Source: Heligmosomoides polygyrus polygyrus
Taxonomy: Eukaryota; Nematoda; Chromadorea; Rhabditida; Heligmosomidae
Direction: 5' to 3'
Length of the DNA: 64,000 nt
Assembly (NCBI GenBank): GCA_947396885.1
Contig: OX377202.1
Location: forward strand, 11,346,001-11,410,000
Under the pieces are notes generated by a model that was not told the origin of the DNA, did no database searches, and was given only the letters and a program-made list of their open reading frames with translations. Both the position numbers and the translations under genes were made by a program. Below, in pieces: positions 22,060 to 33,502 of the stretch. Positions within the stretch are counted from its first letter, which is position 1. Every line of letters starts with the position of its first letter.

Positions 22060-22372
22060 AAAGGATAAAAGGATAAAGGACGGCGCTATTCAACCCCCTT
22101 TGGGATGCGCCACGCATTCTACTTCTACGGGATGTCGTGGAGGCGAGATGAATGCGTATTTGGCCATACAATGACTTGCGGTGGCGAGCCGATGAACAAG
22201 TCAGCGCTTTATCCTTCCCAGACAAGACTGGTACCAACTCACCGACCCCGGAGGGAAGGAAGGCTTGGTTGGCCTAGGCGGGAAATCCGAACCAGGAACC
22301 TGGTATCGGGTGCAGTCGACAGCCGGCGCCTTCTCCGACTGCGCTCCACCAGCCTAGTCGAGCAGCAATACC
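22060..22372 (-). mobile_element. S1 SINE inside a MITE
   Basis: A near-complete minus-strand S1 with its tail (GGATAAAAGGATAAAGGACG) at the left, GGATGCGCCACGCATTCTAC, and a head complement CCGACTGCGCTCCACCAGCC at the right. Confidence 0.85.
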
Positions 22373-22378
22373 GCGCCC

Positions 22379-22485
22379 GGTCCAATTGATTCACACTTCG
22401 CTCTGAGTCATCGTCCCGCCCTGTCCACGCGCCATTGGCTGGGGCGATGACTCAGAGCGTAGGCCAAGTGCGAATCAATTGGACC
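22379..22485. repeat. 107-bp hairpin MITE
   Basis: GGTCCAATTGATTCACACTT and CGCTCTGAGTCATCG pair with CGATGACTCAGAGCG and AAGTGCGAATCAATTGGACC. The stem is nearly perfect with about 30 nt of loop. Confidence 0.75.
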
Positions 22486-22968
22486 TACCGCGCCCCAATT
22501 CAACGCGATCCAGCGCATCGCGCCCATTTCTAGCGCGACGCGATCCGACGCTGAACGACGCGATTAGTCGCGGAATTACGCGATTTATTCCGGCCAGCTA
22601 GCCCGAGCGAGGCGGTCAATCAACCTAGCCTCATTACGTGACCACCGCGTCGCTCGGCGGTGAAGTATAAACGAGGCCTAATGTCACTTCCCTTCGCACC
22701 ACTGTTAAAGCAGCATTCACAAATATGTACAACTTCTCTTCTTCTTCTTATTCTTCAGCGTTTGTCCCGCATCGTCGCGGGGTCCGTCACAAATATGTAC
22801 AACGTTCTTACAAAAAGGGCGTGCGAGAGCGATGGAGGCGGTCATTGCGGCTGACAGGGGATAGTGAGCACTTTACTCTTGAGTTATCCCTCCATTTGTG
22901 TGTGAAAGAATTTTCTAATTCATTTATTTTTTGTACATAGAGCGCGTGCACCCTGTACATATGGCGAG

Positions 22969-23228
22969 TTTAACGCAGTCGGAGGAGGTGCCGGCTGCTG
23001 CGTCCACCCATTATCTGGTTCCTGGCTCGGTTCTCCCGCCCAGGCCAACCAAACCTTCCATACCTCCGAAGTCGGTGGAATGGCACGCGATTTGCCTGGG
23101 AAGAAAAAACCGCTGAGCTCTTTATTGGTTAGCCACTGCAAGTATGAAAAAAACGCATTCGAATTGCCTCCACGACGTTCCGCAGAAGTAGAATACGTGG
23201 CGCATCCCAAAAGAAACTGAGTAATGCC
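22969..23228 (+). mobile_element. S1 SINE copy
   Basis: The head GTTTAACGCAGTCGGAGGAG, the body GCAGAAGTAGAATACGTGGC and the AATGCCGTTT end are recognisable. The tail is replaced by or fused to a TTTA microsatellite. Confidence 0.75.
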
Positions 23229-23230
23229 GT

Positions 23231-23263
<33 letters not shown>
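23228..23263. repeat. (TTTA)n microsatellite
   Basis: About nine uninterrupted TTTA units follow directly after the SINE end. Confidence 0.9.
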
Positions 23264-23265
<2 letters not shown>

Positions 23266-24400
23266 CCTCATGCACTGGAAACAAACTATTGTCGCTTTGT
23301 TTAGAATGCAATGCAAGGACAGGGAACAAACTTAATTCAGACAGAACACTAAGTGGGAACTTTGGGAGTCGTAATTCTTTTGTGAATATTGCTGATCCTG
23401 AAATACCTCATGGAATTCATAAGCCCACAAATATTATTTTAAGAGTAAAAATCCAACTATACTAAAAGTAAGGAAGAGAACAGGCTTATAATGCAGCCCT
23501 ACTTAACTTGAAAGACCGAGAAAAAACTCTGACTGTAGTTTAAAACAAGTTAAGCGATAAGAAGTATAAGAATGAAAATTCATAATTAGGAAACAACGGT
23601 TTCCCGACTTAAATTACATAGATTATTTTTACCTTTTTTATGCCCTGTACAAACATACCATCCCTGAAAAGCTAAGCTGAAACGCTGTGAGAGAGCTTTG
23701 CAATGGGGGCTATGCATGATAGATCGAAGGGATAAGACAATGAACATTGCTATCATCATTTGTCATCTACCGAAAAGTCAAATAATAGACTAAAGGTTAA
23801 GTGAATCTCCTCTCTCTATTGCTTCAAGAGACCCATCAGAGCCCTTTGGACATTCATAACCAACTGGCGGGGTTTATGCTGGGAGAAGAAGTGAAGACGA
23901 ACAACAGTGGCAAAACAATGAGGTAAAGCAACACCTAGGACACACTCGAACAATAGCTCGTTTGCGGAAACCAATAACAGTAGCCAAACATTTAGTAGAT
24001 CAAACTTCTTTGGAAGGAACCAAACGTGGACACAAGCAGCCTTGTCTCGAAGACAATGTTGGGCAGTTCCAAAATTCTAAAAGTGCAGAATTTCCATCCT
24101 GAATTTGATTCATGTCGCGAAAATGCGCAGCATTGGGAGGTGGTGGCGCGACAGTCAATCGTAACCCAGAAGAGCACCGGTCGAACACACTTCAGCCGAT
24201 TAGAGACCGTACAAGCCCTCTCTTAACGGCACGCCTATTTTATGCCATCTGATTGGCTGGAGCGCTCAGACCTCCCAATGCTGCCCATATTTGCGACATG
24301 TAGGCTAATTTTCGTGCACTCTTATGCTTTCACTCTACACCACTGTTAACCTGACCTCACGTATATGAGTCATTTCCAATATGTAATAGAACGATTTATT
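23264..24400. other. unassigned DNA with one small inverted-repeat element
   Basis: At 24109-24302 CATGTCGCGAAAATGCGCAG and CATTGGGAGGT are repeated inverted as ACCTCCCAATGCTGCCCATA and TTTGCGACATG, giving a 190-bp MITE-like unit. The rest shows no gene. Confidence 0.45.
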
Positions 24401-24447
24401 AACCAATTTTTGTAGGAGCAGTTACTATATATACCACTATTATCCTA

Positions 24448-24622
24448 CTATATATAAAGGAGCAAGCGTGTGTGTGTGTGTTTCCGTCACAACTGGAATG
24501 GGGGCACTGAGTAGCCGAACACGTCGGCGACCGCGCATGGCGAGCCGTAGACGTGTCGAACACGTCGGCAACCGTGCATGGTGAGCCGTACACGTGCCGA
24601 ACACGTCGGCAACCGTGCCTGG
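24448..24622. repeat. 41-bp tandem repeat with a (GT)n leader
   Basis: TACTATATATAAAGGAGC at 24448 is followed by a GT run (24467-24480) and then by copies of a 41-bp unit containing GAACACGTCGG at 24517, 24558 and 24599. The TACTATATATAAAG string resembles some Helitron 5' ends, but no 3' end was found. Confidence 0.65.
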
Positions 24623-24629
24623 GCATTTA

Positions 24630-25235
24630 GATGATCATCGACGGGAGGGGTTTTTGGAGGCAGTCGATATCGATCGATATTATCGATTTTTTGTGGATGA
24701 CGTTCAAGCGGCACGAAACTTTAGCCGTGGGGTATTCGAGGTCACTGAACACGAATCTGGAGTCGACCAATCGATATCGATCGATATTATCGATTTTCTG
24801 TGGATGTCGTTCAAGCGGCACGAAACTTCAACCCCGGGGATAATCGATGTCGCTGAGCACGAATCTGGAGTCGACCAATCGATATCGATCGATATTATCG
24901 ATTTTCTGTGGATGTCGTTCAAGCGGCACGAAACTTCAACCCCGGGGGTAATCGAGGTCGCTGAACACGAATCTGGAGTCGACCAATCGATATCGATCGA
25001 TAATATCGATTTTTTGTGGATGTCGTTCAAGCGGCATGAAACTTTAGCCCTGGGGGTAATCTGGGTCGCTGAACACGAGTCTGGAGTCGACCAATCGATA
25101 TCGATGGATAATATGGATTTTTTGTGGATGTCGTTTAAGCGGCATGAAACTTCAGCCCTGGGGTAATCGAGATTGCTGAACACGAATACAAAGTTTGTTT
25201 CTGAACTGTCGATCGCCATCAATCGATATTGGGCA
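24630..25235. repeat. 108-bp satellite array, about five copies
   Basis: Unit starts (GTCGCTGAACACGAATCTGG or variants) fall at 24741, 24849, 24957 and 25065, exactly 108 bp apart, with partial units on both sides. Each unit contains TCGATATCGATCGATAT followed by TATCGATTTT and GCGGCACGAAACTT. Because 108 is a multiple of three, both strands stay open: 190 codons on plus (36-residue period with SISIDIIDFLWMSFKRHET) and 172 on minus. This is the expected artefact of the period rather than evidence for a protein. Confidence 0.85.
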
Positions 25236-25483
25236 AATTATCGTTTTTGTGGATGTCGTCCATTTTTTCGCTTTTTTTCTAACTTGCCCTAATCGACGTA
25301 GTTAAGATGTTCTTCGTGAGGAAACCATGACCACGGGTGGCAGCTACAATTGATGATGATAAGTTATTGCCACGGCGAAGCCGTTAAGAAGTCGTCGGTG
25401 CGGCCGAGAGGCCGCACGGACGGCTGGTTATAATAATAATACAGCCGAGACAGCTAATTTTAAATGTTATAATTTGAATAGGG

Positions 25484-25772
25484 CGCGTGTAGCGCAGTCG
25501 GAGGAGGCGCCGGCTGTCGCGTGCACCCGATACCAATTCCTGGTTTGGATTTCCCGCCCAGGCCAACCAAGCCTTCCATCCCTCCGGGGTCGGTGAATTG
25601 GTACCAGACTTGTCTAGGAAGGATAGAGCGCTGAGTTGTTCATCGGCTGGCCACCGCAATTCATTGTATGGCCAAATACGCATTCATGTCGCCTCCATGA
25701 CATCTCGTAGAAGTAGAATGCGCTGGCGCATCCCAAGGGATTGAGTAACGCCGCCCCTTATCCTTATCCTTA
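25484..25772 (+). mobile_element. S1 SINE, well-conserved copy
   Basis: The copy begins GGCGCGTGTAGCGCAGTCGG, contains GGATTTCCCGCCCAGGCCAA and GAATTGGTACCAGACTTGTC, and ends AACGCCGCCCCTTATCC. It is one of the closest to the consensus in the window. Confidence 0.88.
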
Positions 25773-25779
25773 TAATTTG

Positions 25780-26290
25780 AATATTATCTAAATTATTAAA
25801 TTTCTACGAAGTTTACTGAATAAATCTAGCAATTTTAACACTGTTTTCGAACGACGAAAGGCTCAAGTACCGAGATGAAGGAGAGGGAGTTACATTCTAA
25901 AGAAGCGTTTTTTTAAGTGCTTATTCTCAGCGACTAACTCTTAATGATATATAGGTAACAGATGCTATCGGCGGCGAAGAATTGGAGGATTTTGTCACGT
26001 CAGGTGCGAAAAACTCGAAGGAGCTAGTTGACTACTGAGCTCCACTTCAATCGTGTTCGGAAAGTCTTTTGCCCACCAACCGGCATTTCCAAGCCTCTTC
26101 CAACCTAGCTAACTGCCCTAAAAGTACATCAGCAGATCTGGTGCTAACCAGTGAAGGGTTTTGTTGGGGCTGTGAGGGCTGGATGGACTGATTCAGGACA
26201 GCTTTGCGATTCCAGGCGGTCTCTTGTGGTACACCTCAAACTTGGGTAATTAAATTTTTATAATACTTAAAATATTCCACAATACATATA
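25780..26290. other. unassigned DNA
   Basis: No supported feature was found. Confidence 0.35.
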
Positions 26291-26319
26291 CACGATGTCC
26301 ATTGTATACGACAGACGCT

Positions 26320-26990
26320 GTCGCACGGGTCAATTCGTCACAAATTAGGTGGGCCGGCCACTTTATGCGCTTCGCAGATACCCGCTGAACAAGGGTCGTC
26401 ACCCACTGGATTCCGTAGGATGTCACTAGAATTGGCATTGATGTGAGGATTCTGGGGCACAATGCTCAAACGTCGGAGCGCAAAGACCTGGAGGCCTTCT
26501 GAATCTATTCAGAGACTGGCCGGTGAAGCGGAAGGGAGAATCCTCCATATAGCGCATGAGCTCAAGCCCTACATCAGTCCCACATTCTAACCTGTGGTAG
26601 CCATAATCTTGGTCTACCTCGTGTGGCCTACGCTGATCCTCCAGTGGACTGCTACGTTACGATACTTAAATTCCCTCCATAGTCCACTCTTTCAAAATTT
26701 TGACATCGAATTTTGTAGGGTTGAGAAGATACATATTTGGTGGGCAACTCCTGATTGATTTGACTTCTTCAGGCTCGGCGGAAGGTGATCCAGCCGAAGT
26801 GTTGACCAATAAAGCCGATTAGCAAATTCGTGGCGAGCTTAGCAAATCTACAAAAAGATATGACGCTTTCCTTGTCCTTCGAGCTAGAAAGATCTCTTGG
26901 AGCATTTTGGCACCCGACAGGGACGAATAGAGCGGCGCCCGCTCGAGCAACTTGATGATCAACGGGATCACAGATGATGCAGATGGCTGG
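26320..26990 (+). pseudogene. RTE 3' fragments, decayed
   Basis: Two pieces of the same tail lie in order. At 26320-26425, ACAAATTAGGTGGGCCGGCC and TGCGCTTCGCAGATACCCGC match the [15 protein letters not shown] region. At 26840-26990, GATATGACGCTTTCC, CGACAGGGACGAATAG and the GATGATCAACGGGATCACAG end match the extreme 3' part. About 400 bp between them is unrelated or lost. Confidence 0.6.
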
Positions 26991-27169
26991 TTAGTTTCTG
27001 AGCAATACAATGGCATTCAAGGTGTCACTTTTGTTTTATCAGCCAGCAGTGAAGTGCTACAGCTTTTTTTTTTGTAATTTTTAACCTACCCAGATGTCCG
27101 CAGAAAATTTTAAAATCACTACGGTGCTTCTTAGACAGTCCACTCTCTATAACACTCAATAGGTCACTT

Positions 27170-27920
27170 TGGCAATCTCCACGGGAAGTTCGTTTACCTC
27201 CCACATCAGGCCTTTCAACCATTCCTATTTGGAAGGGGTGCTACAGGACAACACCATATCGCAGAAGCTCTTCACCGCAGCGCTGCAGTGGATAATGATC
27301 GACATACGTGTGGATCAATCCCTTCCAGATCTTCGTTTTGCTGACGGCATCGAACTTTTCTCGAATTCTGCCGTCAAAACAGAAGCGATGCTTGTTGAGC
27401 TAAACGAAGCAAGAAAATGTTGAGACTGCGAATCACCCTAGGAAGGCGTAGGTCATGAAGAACGTCTACTGTGAGTGAGAAGAAGTTAAACTGGAAGGCT
27501 CTAAAAACGGTGATGGTGGGATGTTGTCCTACGTACACTTCGAACGTGGAGAGTGACAAGATAGACAAGCTGAATGAGAGCCGAAGAGTTTAATGAGCTG
27601 CTTTCAGACCTCTTAAGAAGGCCACAGACCATTTCATGGTACCGATTTCCGTGTAAATCTATGCCATTCGACTCTTCTTCCTGCGCCCTTTACGCGGCGG
27701 ACACCTGGGGTAAAACTGCTCCACATCAAAGTTGCTGGAGGCCACATATAGAGAGACAGAGTGCTGTCTTCTGAAGTGGAACCAGTGAATTCATCACCAA
27801 TTCGGACTCTAAGAATGAACCATCTTCCACCCAGCGAGTTACGGCTAAATATCAATGGACCTGTCTCTTTCAGAAGACATATGTACTACCGATGGACAGA
27901 AAGATCGCTGACGAAGAGGA
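27170..27920 (+). pseudogene. RTE-like LINE of a second lineage, decayed
   Basis: The plus strand reads LQDNTISQKLFTAALQWIM (motif B region), then LPDLRFADGIELFSNSAVKT, where the catalytic FADD is FADG, then VELNEARK. Downstream, frames break repeatedly, but CALYAADTWG and later pieces follow the order of RTE C-terminal regions. The sequence differs from the 13.6-14.7 kb lineage. Confidence 0.7.
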
Positions 27921-29300
27921 TCAGGCTCTCTCCTAATTGAGAGGGGCATAGATAGATTGGATTAACTGTAGTCCTTTCCTAAATTCCTTGAGAGTTCCAA
28001 TGATGTATGGGCTGTGCGACAAGCTTAGAGAGCAGGAATGCTATTTTAGGCTTGCCTCTTCTAATTAGATAGATCCGAGGATCGGATAGGGCAGAGTGCG
28101 CTCGAGGCAGGCCTCCAACCTGGTGAATCGACTTATTCCTCACATGAATAAGCTAATTGATAGTTTTTCTGAGCAAGAATCAGGCTAAGCTATCGAGCTG
28201 GAGACTAGACGAAAAAACGAGATGAATGGAGGATTTCTTGGCGTCATACCACGGTGTACGAGGTCTTCGTAACAGCCTTGAAGAAATGACCATTCCTCGG
28301 CACGACACGAGGATTTTTGCCACACAGAAAGGAAGAAAAAGGACCTACCCAAGTCATAGGAGGAAAGGCATAAAGTGCCATGTAGCTCCATACACCTTTC
28401 CATGTCTCTCAACCATAGACCTTAAACTTGGGCGAAAGCCCTCTCATCAGGGGACAAAAGCTGAAGAAGCTCTCTAAGAACATCAAAGAAGAGTATGGAG
28501 ACCGAAATCATCACTATATGCCTCTCCGAATAGGATAGATCTCTGATCTACACATAGCGTTAAATGAAACCAGTTAAGGCCCCACAGTCTGACCGCTTCG
28601 ACCCCCTAGCAAGGAAAGTGGGTCGTAGGAAAAACTGAACAGAAAATGCTTTGAACTCATTCAGAAGAAGTACTACGGGCCCTACTTGCGTCATGTCAGG
28701 ACGATTGGAAGAAGATGAATTTGAAAGAATTCGCTCCATACGAGGGCTCCAGGAGGGGGCGCGACGGCGAAGGCCGGCTGGCCGGCGGCGGCGGGTAACG
28801 CCGCCTCCTAGGCGTCTCTAATGGCATGGCAAAAACGCCCTTAAGACAATTTCCCAAGGCTCAACCCCTAATCCGAGGACGAGCTGACCTGTAAACGTAA
28901 ATTATGACGTAAACAGACAGCTGCCTTAAGAGTCCAGTTCTCGAACTGTCTCTGAGATGAGCCACAAGTTCTTAGAGGCTACTATTTGATTCTGGGCGGC
29001 TATTCAATGACAGAAAATCTCAATTCTCTAATCCTAATCCTGTTTCTCTTGTTATAGTGCGCGTCCCTGAGATGAAGTTATGACCCACTTCTTCCATGGA
29101 AAACCTTGGCCCTACTAATGCACCGATCATCTAGATCTGAAGTCATCTTCAATGTTTTGTAAGAAGGACGTTTCAAGAAGTTTCGCAGCATTACTCTCCA
29201 GCATTTGCCTCCATTTGCTAATCCTCTCCCATTTTGGGCTCCCTGAAGCCATTTAGTCAAGGAAACCTTCCAGCATCATGAGTATCCTATCACCTGTCAC
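27921..29300. other. decayed interspersed DNA, no gene
   Basis: A GC-rich stretch at 28750-28800 (GGCGCGACGGCGAAGGCCGG) stands out from the AT-rich surroundings and may be LINE untranslated sequence. No domain is visible. Confidence 0.35.
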
Positions 29301-29866
29301 CTGTCGTCTGTATCACCTGTCGTCCCGATGATCATCGACTTGCTAGAGCGGGCGCCAGCAGCGTCTCCATCCGTCCCTGTCGCGTGCCAGAATGGCCCAA
29401 TGGATCCTTCCCGCTCGATGGACACGAAGAGTGTCATATCGGTCGTTCAGGGCTTTCACGAAGAAGTCCAACAAACGCGTTGGTGGGTGTCCTGGTGTTC
29501 TCTTGATATCCCTCGGAATCCAGTCGGTGATGGCTGGTGTCTGCGAATCGCATTACATGGCCGGCCCACCTAATTTTCGACGACTTGGCCCATGCGACAG
29601 CGTCTCTGATCTTCGAACGTCGGCGAAGCCCGGAACTCCGGAGGCCTTCTCTCACTTGCGTGAGTGTGTCACTCCGAGAATCGTCCTCTCGATTCCACGC
29701 TGCGCGACGCTGATCGCGTGTTCATCCTGCTTTCGTATGGCCCAGGTCTCTGAGGCGTATGTTAGGGCAGGAAGAACAGCGGAGTCGAATAGGTGGGCAC
29801 GGAGTCGGACGTTCTTCGTCTTCTTCACGACTTCTTCGATGCTCTTGAAAGCTCCCCAAGTATTCA
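29295..29866 (-). pseudogene. RTE retrotransposon 3' fragment
   Basis: The minus strand encodes [40 protein letters not shown] and [14 protein letters not shown], with a small deletion after FADT. The 3' tail on the plus strand is an expanded series of TCACCTGT units (29289-29325), which shows that this family ends in a short repeat of variable length. Confidence 0.82.
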
Positions 29867-30229
29867 TTAGTATTCTACAATACATAATTTATTTAATTCG
29901 TAGGCCGTACTGAAAGTCGCCACGAAGGGGCGAAGCATGCGCTTTACTCTGCGATATATGCCGGCCGGTTTTTTCTTAGGGCTTAGCCAAGAGCGATTTG
30001 CACTAAATGTGTGACCTTGGCCACAGGACATTGTATTTCTGGGATACAACGAAGGGGCATGGATAGGGATCGTGAAATGAGCGTCCGGATTCAGAAGAAC
30101 GTACCTCAGGCTCCGTGAACCGGCATCTAAATTACGTGTCCAGAAGTCATGCACTATCCCATTATGTAAAGTCCTATATAATAGGCGGGAACGCCTCTGC
30201 ATGTATGTCTGTATATGTCTGTTGGAGCG

Positions 30230-30505
30230 CGCGTGTAGCGCACACGGAGGAGGTGCCGGCTGTCGCGTGTATCCGATACCAGGTTCCTGGCTCGGATTTC
30301 CCACCTAATCCAACCAAGCCCTCCAGCCCCTGCTGGGTCGGTGAATTGGTACCAGACTTGACTGGGAAAGCTAAAGCGCTGACTTGTTCATCGGCTAGCC
30401 AACGCATCCAGGCCAAATACGCATTCAAAACACCTCCGCGCATCACGTAGAAGTAGAATGCGTAGCGCATCCTGAGAGGGATTGAGTAACGCTGTCATTA
30501 ACCAC
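30230..30505 (+). mobile_element. S1 SINE copy
   Basis: The head GCGCGTGTAGCGCACACGGA, the B-box region CCTGGCTCGGATTTCCCACC and the tail GATTGAGTAACGCTGTCATT are present. There is a short deletion at the TCATTGTATGG block. Confidence 0.78.
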
Positions 30506-30559
30506 ATCTTTATGTCTTCTGCTCTGTTCGTCTGGATTCAGTAGGATATGGTGCCATGG

Positions 30560-30825
30560 GCGTGTCGTAGCGGAATTGGAAGCGGCGCTGGATGGGGTGC
30601 TAACCTGATATCAAGTTCTTAGTTTGGATTTTCCCCCAAGCCAACCAAGCCTTCCATCCTTTTGGTGTCGGTGAATAGGTTCTGGACTTGTCTGGAAAGG
30701 ATAAAACACTGACTCTTTCATCGGCTGACCACCGCAAGACATTGTATGGCCAAATACGCATTCAAATGGCTTCCACGACGTCACGTAGAAGTATAATGCG
30801 TGGCGCATCCCAAAAAACTGACAAT
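30560..30825 (+). mobile_element. S1 SINE, diverged copy
   Basis: The head GGGCGTGTCGTAGCGGAATT is degraded. The body GTGTCGGTGAATAGG, CATTGTATGGCCAAATACGC and GTATAATGCGTGGCGCATCC are clear. It follows the previous copy by about 55 bp in the same direction. Confidence 0.72.
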
Positions 30826-30849
30826 TATGTAGTAGCATCGTCGTTTATG

Positions 30850-31062
30850 CTTCATCGTTATCTGACCTATAGAATGACCAATGACCTGTGGTTGCTAGCC
30901 GATAGAGAAGTCAGTGCTTTGTCTTTCTCCGTCAAGTTTGATACGAATCCACCGACCCTAAAGGATCGGTTATCGTAGAAGGACCCCGAACCGAGAACTT
31001 GATTCAGAGTGCATACAACAGCACGCACCTCCTCCGATTGCGCTACTACGAGCCTGAGCCAA
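30850..31062 (-). mobile_element. S1 SINE, strongly diverged minus copy
   Basis: GGTTGCTAGCCGATAGAGAA, AATCCACCGACCC and the head complement CCTCCGATTGCGCTACTACG keep the order of S1 in reverse. Confidence 0.6.
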
Positions 31063-31589
31063 CAATAGTATACACTGAAGTTTTGAAATAGAGATGCCTT
31101 TCCTGTCTTCGTAGGACACACGTAGTCTTCCCAATCATAGGAAAAAAATCCTGCGTAGACCATAGCGACTGAAAATTTCTAGCCAAGAAGACCTCAGTTC
31201 CTGGTCTTCAGTTACAGAACTATTCCGCTAGAGCTTCACTACGACTTTGTTGGCAACCGAAACGGAAATCCGTTTCGGTTTGTTTTTCGCATCGCAATTC
31301 AACGCCAACGCAACCGCCACCACCACCACCTCGCAGTATTCCTCATTACAAGCACACAATTTATTATAATTGCTTCAACATCGCTACCAAGCAAGATATG
31401 CTTTCGGCGACTACACCAGCAGCAGTTTTCTTCCTCCATACAAGGAGATATAAAGCTCGAGCGACCGCTTCTAATTATTGGCAAATGAAATCAAAATTGA
31501 CCCGACACACTAAGGAAATGTGACGACAAAGGACCTAACAGGTAGAGACTATACAGCTACAGGGTGAGCAAAGATAGGGTCAGTGAGGT

Positions 31590-31840
31590 CCTGTCTGGGA
31601 TGCGCCATGCATTCCGATAGTTCTGAGAGACATCGTGGAGGCAATCCGAGATCGTGTTTGGCCTGTACAATGGCGGTGAAAATCCGATGGAGAAGGTCAG
31701 TGTTATATTCTTCCCGGATGAATCTGTCACCCATTCTCAAGCTCCGGAGTGATGAAAGTTCTTGCAGACTATGAGCAAGAACCGAACTTTGAATCAATAT
31801 GGTCACCATACGTTCGCGTTAACTGACTGCGCTACATGCG
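31590..31840 (-). mobile_element. S1 SINE, strongly diverged minus copy
   Basis: GGGATGCGCCATGCATTCCG, GGCCTGTACAATGGCGG and the head complement TGACTGCGCTACATGCGCC follow S1 order in reverse. Confidence 0.6.
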
Positions 31841-32165
31841 CCAATTTCTATTTTACCATTATCATTGTAAATTTCAATTCAAAATTCTCAAATTGGACAC
31901 TCTTTTAAGAATCATTGACACTTCTGAAATTAAACTGAACATCCTCAAAACCAGAATCAGTGTTTTTCGGAGTAAAATGGAGGCTCGACGACAATTAAAA
32001 CAATTAAAATATGTTTGATATATTCTATTTTTTAGTATGTAGATGTAATCGTTTAATAGTTTATGATAGCAGTTTTTGATCTGCTTTAAAAAATTTTGAA
32101 TCTCTTCCTCCGGAAAAATAAGACACTGTTTAAAGATTTACAAAAATTTTATTTTTAAAGCAAAA

Positions 32166-32280
32166 AATCACCTGTATCTCCCGTCGTCCCGTTGATCATC
32201 GGAATGCTCGAGCTGGCGCCAGCACCGTCTCCGTTCGTCTCTGTCGCGTGCCAAAGTGATCCAATAAATTCCCCAGGAGG
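32166..32280 (-). pseudogene. RTE 3' terminal fragment, 115 bp
   Basis: CACCTGTATCTCCCGTCGTC and GTTGATCATCGGAATGCTCG are the complement of the RTE end. The copy breaks off after about 100 bp, an extreme 5' truncation. Confidence 0.75.
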
Positions 32281-32309
32281 AGGCAAAAAAAATGATGAGC
32301 ATTACTTAT

Positions 32310-32605
32310 TTGGGCACGTGGAGCGCAGACGGAGGAGGCGCCGGCTGTCGCCTACACCCGATACCAGGTTCCTGGTTCGGATTTCCCGCCCAGGTCAACC
32401 AAGCCTTCCATCCCTCCGGAGTCGGTGAATTGGTACCAGACGTGTCTGGGAAGGATAAAGTGCCGACTTGTTCATCGGCTGGCCACCGTAATTCATTGTA
32501 TGGCCAAATACGCATTCAAATCGCCTTTAAGACCTCCCATAGGAGTAGAATGCGTGGCGCATGCCAAAGGGATTGAATAACGCCGTCCTTTATCCTTTAT
32601 TACTT
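32310..32605 (+). mobile_element. S1 SINE, well-conserved copy
   Basis: GGGCACGTGGAGCGCAGACG head, GGTTCCTGGTTCGGATTTCC, GAATTGGTACCAGACGTGTC and AACGCCGTCCTTTATCC tail. Confidence 0.85.
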
Positions 32606-33502
32606 ATTAATTAATTTATTTATTTATTTATCTTCAAAAAATATGTTTTAAAGTGCATAAACGAAAAATTGATTTTGTTTGCAAAATGTGTTTTAAAGTC
32701 TAGAAGGGAAGGAAGCAACCATTTAGTCTATTAAACGAAGAGTTCGCATCATGCGTTCATCTAGCTCGTCCTCATAGCGTTAATTTTGTTTGCGTGGTGT
32801 TACACACTTCTTGGCGGAGCAACGAAATCATGTGTAAAAGATGCACATATTTTCACTTCGTTTTTTCAAGTAAGCCACGTTTGCCCTATCAATCAAATTA
32901 ATACCACGGCATCTCGGACAAGTGCATGGCACAATCTCTTCTCTTACCACTAGAAACTTTTCGCCTTTCTGCACTTTAAAGTTAGATTTATGCTATTGTT
33001 TTTTCTCAACAAAAAAAAGAATTTTTATGAAATTTCAAACAGTGGCGCACTTGTTGGAGCATGTAAAGTTTAAAAATTTCAAAGAAAACCTTCTCAATTT
33101 TTATTGGGCAAAAATTTTTCTAACCGTTTCGGAGTTTGTCTACTTTAATTTGGAAGATATTCAGTTTTATTTCAAAGCGTTACACTTGCTTAGAAGGGTG
33201 TCCAGTTTGATTACATAACTAGTAGGCCAACAAGGTGCTCTTCTGTAGACGTGGCAGCAGTCAGACGAACAATACAAGAGTACCGCTGCCTGAATCTGGT
33301 GTTCACTGCTTAGCTGGCCTATGTGATCTGTTTCCTTCTTATGCGCGGGAACTCTAGAGCCACCAAGTGATTAGGTTTGCATGCATAACGAAGAGTACTT
33401 GAGTGCAGGCGTTGGCGTTTTCGAGAGCGTTTTTGGTCGGTGAAAAAAAAGTTGCCGATGATTTTGACCACAGAGTGCGAATTCAACAGGCAACATTTTC
33501 AG

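Larger units (their letters stand above)
21722..22680. mobile_element. composite MITE of the TATACTTC/GCGTCGCTCGGCG family
   Basis: The left end CCCCGTTTATACTTCCATCG and the right end GCGTCGCTCGGCGGTGAAG, TATAAACGAGGCC form the terminal repeats. A second, smaller element of the same family starts near 21873 (CCCGTTTATACTTTGGCGCC). An S1 SINE (22060-22372) and a separate hairpin (22379-22485) are inserted inside. Non-coding. Confidence 0.65.
31852..33222. mobile_element. foldback family A copy, split by RTE and SINE
   Basis: The left part (TACCATTATCATTG, then AAATTGGACACTCTTTTAAG) and the right part (GTGTCCAGTTTGATT at 33211) are inverted versions of one another. The interior shares blocks with the copy at 45.1-45.7 kb, for example CATTTAGT and GGACAAGTGCATGGC. 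A short RTE 3' end (32166-32280) and an S1 SINE (32310-32605) are inserted inside. Confidence 0.6.

Noticed and set aside
24594..25222. 190- and 172-codon frames on opposite strands as repeat proteins
   Set aside because: Both are explained by a 108-bp period, a multiple of three, with no start context, splice sites or strand bias.
25371..25420. GC hairpin (GTGCGGCCGAGAGGCCGCAC) as a transcription terminator
   Set aside because: Intrinsic terminators of this kind are bacterial and the window is clearly eukaryotic.
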